Source: CAISGS01 sp044346445 (GTDB lineage Bacteria > Pseudomonadota > Alphaproteobacteria > Caulobacterales > Caulobacteraceae). Taken from it: a DNA stretch of 18,397 nt. The notes below the pieces were generated by a model that made no database searches, was not told the DNA's origin, and worked only from the letters and a program-made list of their open reading frames with translations. The position numbers and the translations under genes were made by a program. This document shows positions 1 to 6,094 of this stretch, in pieces (position 1 is the stretch's first letter; every line of letters begins with the position of its first letter). The DNA lies in contig JBIIZD010000056.1 in assembly GCA_044346445.1 (NCBI GenBank), forward strand, positions 1 through 18,397, given 5' to 3'.

Positions 1-40
1 CCACCGGGGGAGGGGGACCGCGAAGCGGTGGAGGGGGCTC
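1..40. repeat. GC-rich palindromic intergenic sequence
   Basis: Just past the 3' end of the protease gene lies a G-run sequence with a central perfect inverted repeat, ACCGC-GAA-GCGGT at 17-29. It is flanked by GGGGGAGGGGG on the left and GAGGGGG on the right; CCACCG (1-6) can alternatively pair with CGGTGG (26-31). On the minus strand it is a C-rich hairpin without a T-tract, so it is a poor intrinsic terminator. It resembles dispersed intergenic palindromes of GC-rich alphaproteobacterial genomes, but only one copy is visible here. The dispersed-repeat reading is inference. Confidence 0.4.
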
Positions 41-52
41 AGCCGGACCGCA

Positions 53-1495
53 TCAAAGCCGAAACTGCGCCGAAATCATTTGGCCGCCACGCTGGATGGA
101 CAGGTTCCAGACCCGCGAGGGGGTTTGCAGCGCCCGGGCTAGGTCGGCTGTCGAGCTAATGGTTTGGCCATTGACCTGACGGATCAGATCGCCCCGCTGA
201 AAGCCCGCGCCGCCCGCATAGGACTGGGGCGAAATCTTGGTGATCATGACGCCCTGCTTGGCGAGGAAGGGGTCAGCCCCAAGGGACTCGGCTACGGCTG
301 GCGACAGATTGACCACGCTGACCCCATCGAGCGGATGACGACCACTGAGCACACGCTCATCAGGCGCGCGATCCGAAGGCGGCAGGGCGACCCGCACGGC
401 AATGGTCTTGGCCGATCCATTGCGGCGGATCTGAATCTGGGCAGTGTCGCCGGGCTTGCGGGTGCCAATGCGATAATTGACGGCGGCCTCGTCATTGACC
501 GCCTGACCATCAATGGCCAAGATCAGGTCGCCAACCTCAAGCCCTGCCTTATCGGCGGCAGCGCCTGGAAAAATATCGGCTATCAGCACGCCTTCGGGCC
601 GGTCCAGACCCAGGCCCTTGGCCAACTCACGGGTAACGGGCTGCATCTTGGCCCCAAGCCATGGCCGCACAACCGTGCTTCGCCCGCCAATGGCGCTTTC
701 GACCACCTGCTTGACCATGGCGGCGGGAATGGCAAAGCCAATGCCAGAGCTGGAGCCCGAACGCGAAAAGATTGCGGTATTCAGGCCAATCAGATCGCCG
801 TCCATATCGACCAAGGCCCCGCCCGAATTGCCCGGATTGATCGCGGCATCGGTCTGGATAAAGAAGGAATAGTCGGTAATGCCAACATCGGTCCGGGCCA
901 GGGCCGAGACAATGCCATTGGTCACGGTCTGACCCACGCCAAACGGATTGCCAATTGCCAGCACCAGATCGCCGACCAGCACAGGCTCCTTGTCGTCTAT
1001 GGCTAAAACCGGCAGCCGCTCGCCCTTGGTATCAATCTGCAAGACTGCCAGATCAGAGCGTGGATCGGCCAGCAGCACCTTGGCGGGAAACTCGCGCCGG
1101 TCGGCCAGGACCACCATAATCTCCTGCATGTCGGCAATGACGTGATTATTAGTCACGACTATGCCGTCAGAGCGCACCAAAACGCCTGAGCCCAAGGACT
1201 GTTCCACCCGGCTGCCCGGCATGCCGCCGCCGCCAAAAAACTCCCAGAACGGATCGACCCTTTGGCGCACCATACGGCGGCTGAACACATTGACCACGGC
1301 GGGGGCGGCGCGTTTCACCACAGGCGCGAACGAGGTCTTGATAGACCCCGCATCCCCCGGAACATGCCGGGTTGGCTCAGCCAAGGGCGCGGCGCTCAAG
1401 GCTGGCATGACGGTTTGCGCGACCCCCTTGGTATTGGGGCCAGAACAGGCGGCGACCAGGGTCAGTATGGGAATGATCAGACGGCGAAGGCGCAT
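53..1495 (-). CDS. DegQ/DegP-like trypsin-PDZ-PDZ serine protease, probable lipoprotein
   Basis: Periplasmic HtrA-family protease/chaperone for misfolded envelope proteins. From the chosen ATG it is 480 aa. The N-terminus MRLRRLIIPILTLVAACSG has a basic start, a hydrophobic core and a lipobox (VAAC, Cys17), so lipid anchoring is likely. The trypsin domain follows with a full triad: His118 in VTNNHVI, Asp148 in DPRSDLAVL, Ser224 in NPGNSGGAL. Two PDZ domains follow: PDZ1 around residues 275-370 (PEGVLIADIFPGAAADKAGLEVGD) and PDZ2 around 390-478 (GVMITKISPQSYAGGAGFQRGD). An open frame extends 43 codons upstream but runs into the transporter gene and lacks a signal peptide, so I reject that start; the Shine-Dalgarno at 1495 is weak. 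The lipobox is seen; inner- versus outer-membrane sorting is unknown. DegQ, DegP and DegS-type names cannot be separated here, but two PDZ domains argue against DegS. Confidence 0.9.
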   Translation of the reverse strand: MRLRRLIIPILTLVAACSGPNTKGVAQTVMPALSAAPLAEPTRHVPGDAGSIKTSFAPVVKRAAPAVVNVFSRRMVRQRVDPFWEFFGGGGMPGSRVEQSLGSGVLVRSDGIVVTNNHVIADMQEIMVVLADRREFPAKVLLADPRSDLAVLQIDTKGERLPVLAIDDKEPVLVGDLVLAIGNPFGVGQTVTNGIVSALARTDVGITDYSFFIQTDAAINPGNSGGALVDMDGDLIGLNTAIFSRSGSSSGIGFAIPAAMVKQVVESAIGGRSTVVRPWLGAKMQPVTRELAKGLGLDRPEGVLIADIFPGAAADKAGLEVGDLILAIDGQAVNDEAAVNYRIGTRKPGDTAQIQIRRNGSAKTIAVRVALPPSDRAPDERVLSGRHPLDGVSVVNLSPAVAESLGADPFLAKQGVMITKISPQSYAGGAGFQRGDLIRQVNGQTISSTADLARALQTPSRVWNLSIQRGGQMISAQFRL

Positions 1496-1577
1496 GGGCA
1501 GGACAATCCAGTTTTCGGCCACGGTTTTGGCTATATTGCTACAGTCTTGATGACGAAAACATGGCGAGTTAAAATTT

Positions 1578-2843
1578 TTATCCAGGGGCCGGTCCAATAG
1601 ACGGCGCATCCGTTGTTTTCGCAATACCTAGTCGCCAAGCCAGGCCCAAGGCCAAAAGACAAAAACCGCCTGCAACCATAATCGGCAGGCCTGGCAGGTG
1701 AAGCGTCGCCTCCTGACGAATCGCAAACGCCAATAAGGACAGATAAATGGCAGGCCCAATAATCGCGCAAATGCCCATCATCGCCGCGTTTACGCCCTGC
1801 AAACGCCCCTGCTCCGACGGCTCGACCCGCGCGGCCATAAGGCTTTGTAAGGCGGGGCCCGACAGCCCTCCCAAGGCACCGACGACCTGACCTAGGTAAA
1901 ACACCCACGGATTGGGCGCGAGACTATAGATAAAAAAGGCCGCAACCATACAGGTCAGGCCTATGACCAAGGCCCCACGCTCGCCCAAGACGCGCACGGC
2001 CCGGCCAACCAAAAACACCTGCACCACCACGCTGACCACGCCCATCACCACCAGCATGGTCGCCGCCTCAGCCGGCCCCCAACCGAACCGGTGACCGACA
2101 AACAGGACAAATATGCTCGGAAACACATTATGCGCCATCTGGTACAAGAACCAGATCGAGGCCAAGCCAAATAGGCCAGGCTTGGAGGTCAAAAGATCGA
2201 GCGACGCAACCGGATTGGCTTTTCGCCAGTTCAAGGTCTTGCTCCGGCGCTCTTTGGGCAGGGATTCGGGCAGGACAAAATAGCCATAAAGCCAATTGGC
2301 CAGCGCCAAGGCCGCCGAAAGATAAAACGGCCAGCGCAGGTCATACTGGCCCAAAAACCCGCCAATGGCCGGGCCAAGGATAAAGCCAAGGCCAAACGCC
2401 GCCCCCATCATGCCAAACGCCTTGGCGCGGTTTTCCGGGGTGGTTATGTCCGCAATATAGGCATTGGCCGTCGAGAAACTGGCGGACGTAATGCCATTGA
2501 TAACGCGGCCAACAAACAGCCAGCCCAGAGTGGGAGCCAAGGCCATAAACACATAGTCTATGCCAAGCCCAAAGATCGAGATCAGCAGGACTGGACGGCG
2601 GCCAAACCGGTCCGACATCATTCCCAGAATGGGGCTGCAGACAAATTGCATGACCCCCCAGGTCACGGCAAAAATCATCGTATAATCGGCGGCAACCGCC
2701 GTATCGCCGCCAACCATGGACCGCACCAGATTGGGCAGGACCGGGATCATCACGCCCATGGCGATCACATCGATCAGGGCTGTAGCAAAGATAAAGCCGA
2801 TGCCAGCCTGTCTGGGCGCGCGCGGCGAAACCGGCTTGGTCAA
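1578..2843 (-). CDS. TCR/Tet-family MFS drug transporter
   Basis: Inner-membrane proton antiporter of the Major Facilitator Superfamily, 421 aa, about 12 hydrophobic segments. Family signatures are visible: the first-helix motif ALIDVIAMGVMIPVLPNL (22-39), motif A GMMSDRFGRRP (74-84) between TM2 and TM3, motif B around RVINGITSA (113-121), the antiporter motif C GAAFGLGFILGPAIGGFLG (147-165), and EQGRLQG (344-350) in the C-half. This set is typical of TetA(A/B/C)-like proteins. The substrate cannot be read from sequence; chromosomal homologues often have no known drug, so tetracycline resistance should not be assumed. The start is TTG at 2841-2843, supported by AGGAG (2851-2855) with a 7-nt spacer. 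The gene lies 33 nt beyond the terminator of the ribosomal cluster; I see no good promoter of its own. Its stop is 82 nt before the protease start. Confidence 0.88.
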   Translation of the reverse strand: MTKPVSPRAPRQAGIGFIFATALIDVIAMGVMIPVLPNLVRSMVGGDTAVAADYTMIFAVTWGVMQFVCSPILGMMSDRFGRRPVLLISIFGLGIDYVFMALAPTLGWLFVGRVINGITSASFSTANAYIADITTPENRAKAFGMMGAAFGLGFILGPAIGGFLGQYDLRWPFYLSAALALANWLYGYFVLPESLPKERRSKTLNWRKANPVASLDLLTSKPGLFGLASIWFLYQMAHNVFPSIFVLFVGHRFGWGPAEAATMLVVMGVVSVVVQVFLVGRAVRVLGERGALVIGLTCMVAAFFIYSLAPNPWVFYLGQVVGALGGLSGPALQSLMAARVEPSEQGRLQGVNAAMMGICAIIGPAIYLSLLAFAIRQEATLHLPGLPIMVAGGFCLLALGLAWRLGIAKTTDAPSIGPAPG

Positions 2844-2874
2844 GGGCCTGCTCCTGATGGCCGTTTAATCTGGA

Positions 2875-2905
2875 TACAAAAAACCCCCGGTTTGCGCCGG
2901 GGGTT
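2875..2905 (-). terminator. Rho-independent terminator after rplQ
   Basis: A 9-bp perfect stem, AACCCCCGG (2882-2890) with CCGGGGGTT (2897-2905), and a 6-nt loop. On the minus strand it is followed by a run of T. It sits 11 nt after the rplQ stop and closes the ribosomal cluster. Confidence 0.92.
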
Positions 2906-2916
2906 AAAAGTCTAGC

Positions 2917-3330
2917 CTAGTCGTCGGCGGCGTCGGTATGGACCGGACCGGAGTCCTTGCCCTTTTCCGACGGATCGCGATCAACAAATTCAATCACGGC
3001 CAGGGGCGCATTATCGCCATAACGGAACCCGGCCTTGAGCACGCGGATATAGCCGCCTTGGCGCTCTTGATAGCGTGGGCCAAGCATGGAGAACAACTTG
3101 CCGACCTGTTCGACGTCACGGATCTTGCTGATCGCCTGACGCCGCGCATGCAGATCGCCGCGCTTGGCCAGGGTGACAAGCTTTTCGACGATCGGACGCA
3201 GTTCCTTGGCCTTGGGCAAGGTCGTGACGATCTGCTCGTGCTTGATCAGCGAGGCCGCCATATTGGCGAACATGGCTGTGCGGTGGGCGCTGGTCCGACC
3301 GAGTTTGCGGTGCGCAAAACCGTGGCGCAT
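2917..3330 (-). CDS. rplQ: 50S ribosomal protein L17
   Basis: Large-subunit protein lying near the exit-tunnel surface. 137 aa beginning MRHGFAHRKLGRTSAHR, the conserved L17 N-terminus; the middle (MFANMAASLIKHEQIVTTLPKAK, about 20-42) and GDLHARRQAI (58-67) are also typical. The short acidic tail DPSEKGKDSGPVHTDAADD resembles Caulobacterales L17 rather than rhizobial forms, judged from memory. An upstream in-frame ATG (3375) is rejected: the conserved N-terminus starts at 3330 and AAGGAG (3339-3344) sits 8 nt before it. It is the last gene of the alpha operon, 105 nt after rpoA, and stops with TAG. Confidence 0.97.
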   Translation of the reverse strand: MRHGFAHRKLGRTSAHRTAMFANMAASLIKHEQIVTTLPKAKELRPIVEKLVTLAKRGDLHARRQAISKIRDVEQVGKLFSMLGPRYQERQGGYIRVLKAGFRYGDNAPLAVIEFVDRDPSEKGKDSGPVHTDAADD

Positions 3331-3349
3331 AGGGGTCTCTCCTTGGGCT

Positions 3350-3373
3350 GCGGGCCGCCTCCCGGCGGGCCGC
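3350..3373 (-). promoter_or_regulatory. Stem-loop immediately upstream of the rplQ ribosome-binding site
   Basis: Arms 3350-3359 and 3364-3373 are complementary at 9 of 10 positions around a 4-nt loop, all G/C. The hairpin begins about 5 nt upstream of the rplQ Shine-Dalgarno, so it could tune rplQ translation or protect the mRNA end. There is no T-tract, so it is not an intrinsic terminator. The function is inference. Confidence 0.45.
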
Positions 3374-3399
3374 ACAATACGGGGTCTATATCACATTTC

Positions 3400-3421
3400 C
3401 CAGCCCGGTCACCCCGGCTGG
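3400..3421 (-). promoter_or_regulatory. Stem-loop after the rpoA stop codon
   Basis: CCAGCC (3400-3405) pairs with GGCTGG (3416-3421). Two more G-C pairs form if one C is bulged, leaving a loop of about 5 nt. It lies 15 nt after the rpoA stop. On the minus strand the sequence after it (GAAATG) is not T-rich, so mRNA stabilisation or processing is likelier than termination. Confidence 0.4.
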
Positions 3422-3435
3422 AAAATAAGTCGGGG

Positions 3436-4452
3436 CTAGATCTGGTCTTCGAACTTCTTGGCCAGATCTTCGATGTTTTCAGGCGGCCAGTTGGGCACGT
3501 CCATACCAAGGTGCAAGCCCATGCCCAAAAGCACTTCCTTGATCTCGTTTAAGGACTTGCGCCCGAAATTCGGGGTCCGCAGCATTTCGGCTTCGGTCTT
3601 TTGAATCAGGTCGCCGATATACACGATATTGTCGTTCTTCAGGCAGTTGGCCGAACGCACCGACAGTTCCAACTCGTCGACCTTTTTCAGCAAGGACGGA
3701 TTGAACGGCAGTTCTGGCTTGGATTCTTCGGACGACTTCTTCTTGGGCTCTTCAAAGGTGATGAAGATTTGCAACTGGTCTTGCAGAATGCGGGCGGCAT
3801 AGGCCGCAGCATCCACAGGCGACACAGCGCCATTGGTCTCAATGTCCAAAACCAGCTTATCATAGTCCAGAGACTGGCCCTGACGGGTTGGCTCAACCTT
3901 ATAGGCCACGCGCTTGACGGGGCTAAACAGGCTGTCGACCGCGATCAGGCCAATCGGCGAATCTTCCGGGCGATTGCGCTCGGCAGGCACATAGCCCTTG
4001 CCAGACGCGACTGTGAACTCCATCCGCACCGAGGCACCGTCGTCGAGGGTGCAAAGGACATGGTCCTTGTTCAGGATTTCAATATCGGCAGGCGCATCGA
4101 TCTGGCCAGCGGTCACTTCACCAGGGCCGGTCGCACGCAGGGTCATACGCTTTGGCCCTTCAGCATGCATGCTGAGCGCCAGTTGCTTAATGTTCAGGAC
4201 GATGTCGACCACGTCTTCACGCACGCCTTCCAGCGACGAAAATTCATGCACGACGCCATCGATCTGCACGGCGGTCACCGCCGCACCTTGCAGCGAGGAC
4301 ATCAAGACCCGGCGCAAGGCGTTGCCCAAGGTCACACCAAACCCGCGCTCAAGCGGCTCAGCAATAATACGGGCCTTGCATTGCCCATCCACGCCCGTTT
4401 CGATTTGGGGCTTTTCAGGACGGATAAGCTCGTTCCAATTTCGTTCGATCAC
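3436..4452 (-). CDS. rpoA: DNA-directed RNA polymerase subunit alpha
   Basis: Alpha subunit of RNA polymerase; its dimer scaffolds beta and beta', and its C-terminal domain contacts UP elements and activators. 338 aa, normal length. The N-terminal domain (about 1-233) includes ERGFGVTLGNALRRVLMSSLQGAAV (35-59). A charged linker (EPKKKSSEESKPELP, about 235-249) leads to the C-terminal domain with LELSVRSANCLKN (261-273) and NFGRKSLNEIKE (295-306). Residues matching E. coli R265, N268, C269, G296, K298 and S299 are present, shifted by one, so DNA binding should be intact. The start is GTG at 4450-4452, preceded by an AAGGA-type Shine-Dalgarno about 9 nt away. It follows rpsK after a 72-nt spacer that contains a hairpin, and precedes rplQ. 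Confidence 0.98.
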   Translation of the reverse strand: MIERNWNELIRPEKPQIETGVDGQCKARIIAEPLERGFGVTLGNALRRVLMSSLQGAAVTAVQIDGVVHEFSSLEGVREDVVDIVLNIKQLALSMHAEGPKRMTLRATGPGEVTAGQIDAPADIEILNKDHVLCTLDDGASVRMEFTVASGKGYVPAERNRPEDSPIGLIAVDSLFSPVKRVAYKVEPTRQGQSLDYDKLVLDIETNGAVSPVDAAAYAARILQDQLQIFITFEEPKKKSSEESKPELPFNPSLLKKVDELELSVRSANCLKNDNIVYIGDLIQKTEAEMLRTPNFGRKSLNEIKEVLLGMGLHLGMDVPNWPPENIEDLAKKFEDQI

Positions 4453-4475
4453 GGATGCTCTTCCTTGAACGCGAC

Positions 4476-4502
4476 TCGCCGGCCACGCATTCGGGCCGGC
4501 GA
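4476..4502 (-). promoter_or_regulatory. Strong stem-loop between rpsK and rpoA
   Basis: A perfect 9-bp stem, TCGCCGGCC (4476-4484) with GGCCGGCGA (4494-4502), and a 9-nt loop. It lies in the 72-nt rpsK–rpoA spacer, 5' of the rpoA Shine-Dalgarno. The following minus-strand bases (AGTCGCG) are not T-rich, so this is not a classical terminator. A role in mRNA processing or in lowering RNA polymerase subunit yield relative to ribosomal proteins is inference. Confidence 0.5.
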
Positions 4503-4524
4503 TGAAGACTAAGACGGTGTAAGA

Positions 4525-4914
4525 CTAGACCCGACGACGCTTCGGCGGACGACAGCCATTGTGAGGAATGGGCGTTACATCGCGGATGGTCGTAATGGTC
4601 AGACCGACGGACTGCAAGGCCCGCAAGGCTGACTCACGCCCTGAACCGGGCCCAGAAACATTCACTTCTAAGGTTTTTACACCATGTTCCATAGCCTTGC
4701 GGCCTGCATCCTCAGCGGCCATCTGGGCAGCAAATGGGGTCGATTTGCGCGAACCCTTGAAGCCCATTGTCCCCGATGACGACCAGGAAATCGCATTGCC
4801 CTGGGCGTCAGTGATGGTGATCATGGTATTGTTGAACGAGGCATTGACGTGCGCCACGCCCGAGGAAATATTCTTACGTTCGCGCTTTTTAACGCGTGTG
4901 GGTTCTTTGGCCAT
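4525..4914 (-). CDS. rpsK: 30S ribosomal protein S11
   Basis: Small-subunit platform protein, bound to 16S rRNA near the mRNA exit and the anti-Shine-Dalgarno region. 129 aa, the usual bacterial length. Diagnostic stretches are AHVNASFNNTMITITD (21-36), VSGPGSGRESALRAL (86-100) and the C-terminus DVTPIPHNGCRPPKRRRV (112-129). ATG start, 18 nt after the rpsM stop; GAGG lies rather far upstream (about 11 nt), so initiation may be partly coupled to rpsM. It stops with TAG, which shows that amber is an ordinary stop codon in this genome. Confidence 0.98.
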   Translation of the reverse strand: MAKEPTRVKKRERKNISSGVAHVNASFNNTMITITDAQGNAISWSSSGTMGFKGSRKSTPFAAQMAAEDAGRKAMEHGVKTLEVNVSGPGSGRESALRALQSVGLTITTIRDVTPIPHNGCRPPKRRRV

Positions 4915-4932
4915 CGGACTTAAAGCCTCGCC

Positions 4933-5301
4933 TTATTTCTTCTTGCCAGCGATGGGCTTCGCCGGGCCTTTGCGCGTACGCGCGTTGGTATGAGTGCGTT
5001 GGCCGCGGACCGGAAGGCCCTTACGGTGACGCAGGCCGCGATAGCAGGCCAGGTCCATCAAACGCTTGATGTTCATCGAGGTCTCGCGACGAAGATCGCC
5101 CTCAACCGTATAGTCACGGTCAATGGCTTCGCGGATCTGGAGAACTTCTGCATCGGACAATTGGTTCACCCGGCGCGCATCTTCAATGCCCACCTTGCCA
5201 ACAATTTCCTTCGCCTTGGTTTGACCAATGCCATGAATGTACTGAAGCGCGATCACGACGCGCTTATTGGTAGGTATATTGACGCCTGCAATACGGGCCA
5301 C
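4933..5301 (-). CDS. rpsM: 30S ribosomal protein S13
   Basis: Head protein of the small subunit that contacts the P-site tRNA and forms the B1 bridges to the 50S. 122 aa from a GTG start (5299-5301), beginning (M)ARIAGVNIPTNKR as expected for the family. The helix-two-turns-helix motif is around YIHGIG (21-26) and the basic tail around GLRHRKGLPVRGQRTHTNAR (89-108). An upstream ATG (5391) would add 30 unrelated residues; it is rejected because the conserved N-terminus begins at the GTG and GAGGAG sits about 9 nt before it. It is the first gene after the internal promoter at 5409-5436, with about 100 nt of leader. Confidence 0.96.
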   Translation of the reverse strand: MARIAGVNIPTNKRVVIALQYIHGIGQTKAKEIVGKVGIEDARRVNQLSDAEVLQIREAIDRDYTVEGDLRRETSMNIKRLMDLACYRGLRHRKGLPVRGQRTHTNARTRKGPAKPIAGKKK

Positions 5302-5396
5302 GCCTTGAATCTCCTCGTCACGCGCATGAGCGCAAAAGCCGTAAGTCAGCCAACTACCAAAATGGCATAGCTGACGCCGTCTTCGCGCCATTTTCG

Positions 5397-5432
5397 CGGA
5401 AGCGCACCGTTATAGGGACGATTGCGCTTCCG
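5397..5432. promoter_or_regulatory. Perfect 10-bp inverted repeat straddling the alpha-operon promoter
   Basis: CGGAAGCGCA (5397-5406) and TGCGCTTCCG (5423-5432) are exact reverse complements separated by 16 nt. The repeat brackets the -10 element: one arm falls in the promoter spacer, the other over the expected start site. It could be an operator for a dimeric regulator, or a hairpin in transcripts reading through from adk. Which applies cannot be decided from sequence. Confidence 0.55.
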
Positions 5433-5436
5433 TCAA
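5409..5436 (-). promoter_or_regulatory. Sigma70-type promoter for rpsM-rpsK-rpoA-rplQ
   Basis: On the minus strand TTGACG (5431-5436) and TATAAC (5409-5414) are separated by 16 nt. TTGACG is the -35 form favoured in alphaproteobacteria and TATAAC matches TATAAT at five of six positions. The predicted start is near 5402, about 100 nt before the rpsM GTG. The 226-nt gap between adk and rpsM fits an independent transcription unit. Confidence 0.75.
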
Positions 5437-5442
5437 CAGTCC

Positions 5443-5461
5443 AAAGCAGAAAACCTGCTTT
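5443..5461. promoter_or_regulatory. Stem-loop downstream of adk
   Basis: AAAGCAG (5443-5449) and CTGCTTT (5455-5461) form a 7-bp stem with a 5-nt loop, upstream of the alpha-operon promoter and 67 nt after the adk stop. No T-tract follows on the minus strand (GGACTG), so a terminator function for adk is doubtful. A further 12-bp palindrome, CGCCCAAGGGCG, lies at 5490-5501. Confidence 0.35.
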
Positions 5462-5527
5462 AAACCCGGTTAAATATGCCTTCCTCAACCGCCCAAGGGC
5501 GATCGCTGTTAGCGGCGAAATTCTCCT

Positions 5528-6094
5528 TCAGGATGCAGCTAAGGCTGCATCCACGGCGACAGCGACGTTTTCCAACGCCGCCATACCGTTGACCTCGATC
5601 AGCTTTCCTTGCGCCTGGTAATAGGGCAGCAAGGGTGCGGTTTGTTCATTATAGGCCGCCAAGCGTGTGACAAACACGTCCGGCTTATCATCGGCCCGGC
5701 CCTCAAGCGCAAACCTTATGCCCATGCGCTCGATCAGGGCGGCATCGTCCACCTTGAGCTGGATAACCAGATCAATCTTGGAGCCGCGACTGGCCAGCAT
5801 AGCGTCCAGAGCCTTGGCCTGGGCCAGGGTCCTGGGGAAACCATCGAATATCGCGCCGCCAGCGGCCTCAGCCTCCGGCAGACGCTCTTCAATCAAGGCT
5901 ATGACAATCTCATCAGAAACCAGTTGGCCGCCATCCATGATCGCCGCAACCCGCAGGCCAAGCTCTGAGCCAGAGCTTCGCGCCGCGCGCAACATGTCGC
6001 CGGTCGATAATTGAACCATGCCGCGCTCGGACACCAGACGCTTGGCCTGGGTGCCCTTGCCTGCGGCCGGTGGGCCAAACAGTATCAAATTCAT
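5528..6094 (-). CDS. adk: Adenylate kinase
   Basis: Cytoplasmic enzyme that interconverts ATP + AMP and 2 ADP, balancing the adenylate pool. 188 aa, the short-LID form common in alphaproteobacteria. Visible features: P-loop GPPAAGKGT (7-15), AMP-binding STGDMLR (30-36), DGFPRT (84-89), and a short LID with GRADD (132-136), followed by the conserved RLAAYNEQTAPLLPYY (144-159). No LID zinc cysteines are present, as expected for this length. Its ATG overlaps the secY stop (ATGA, 4 nt), so it is translationally coupled to secY. Confidence 0.97.
   Translation of the reverse strand: MNLILFGPPAAGKGTQAKRLVSERGMVQLSTGDMLRAARSSGSELGLRVAAIMDGGQLVSDEIVIALIEERLPEAEAAGGAIFDGFPRTLAQAKALDAMLASRGSKIDLVIQLKVDDAALIERMGIRFALEGRADDKPDVFVTRLAAYNEQTAPLLPYYQAQGKLIEVNGMAALENVAVAVDAALAAS

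Noticed and set aside
164..1006. Long plus-strand open frame (280 codons) opposite the protease gene
   Set aside because: It lies wholly antisense to a clearly recognised protease. It shows no family motif, has a His/Gln/Gly-rich composition typical of reverse-frame reading, and lacks a good ribosome-binding site.
1496..1624. N-terminal extension of the protease by 43 codons
   Set aside because: It would overlap the transporter gene and bury the signal peptide inside the protein; the lipoprotein signal at 1495 is the better start.
3601..4512. Plus-strand open frame (303 codons) opposite rpoA
   Set aside because: It is a reverse-complement shadow of rpoA with no recognisable domain; rpoA is intact and conserved on the other strand.
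5499..5506. GCGATCGC octamer resembling the cyanobacterial HIP1 element
   Set aside because: It is a simple 8-bp palindrome expected occasionally in GC-rich DNA; the gene content is alphaproteobacterial, not cyanobacterial.
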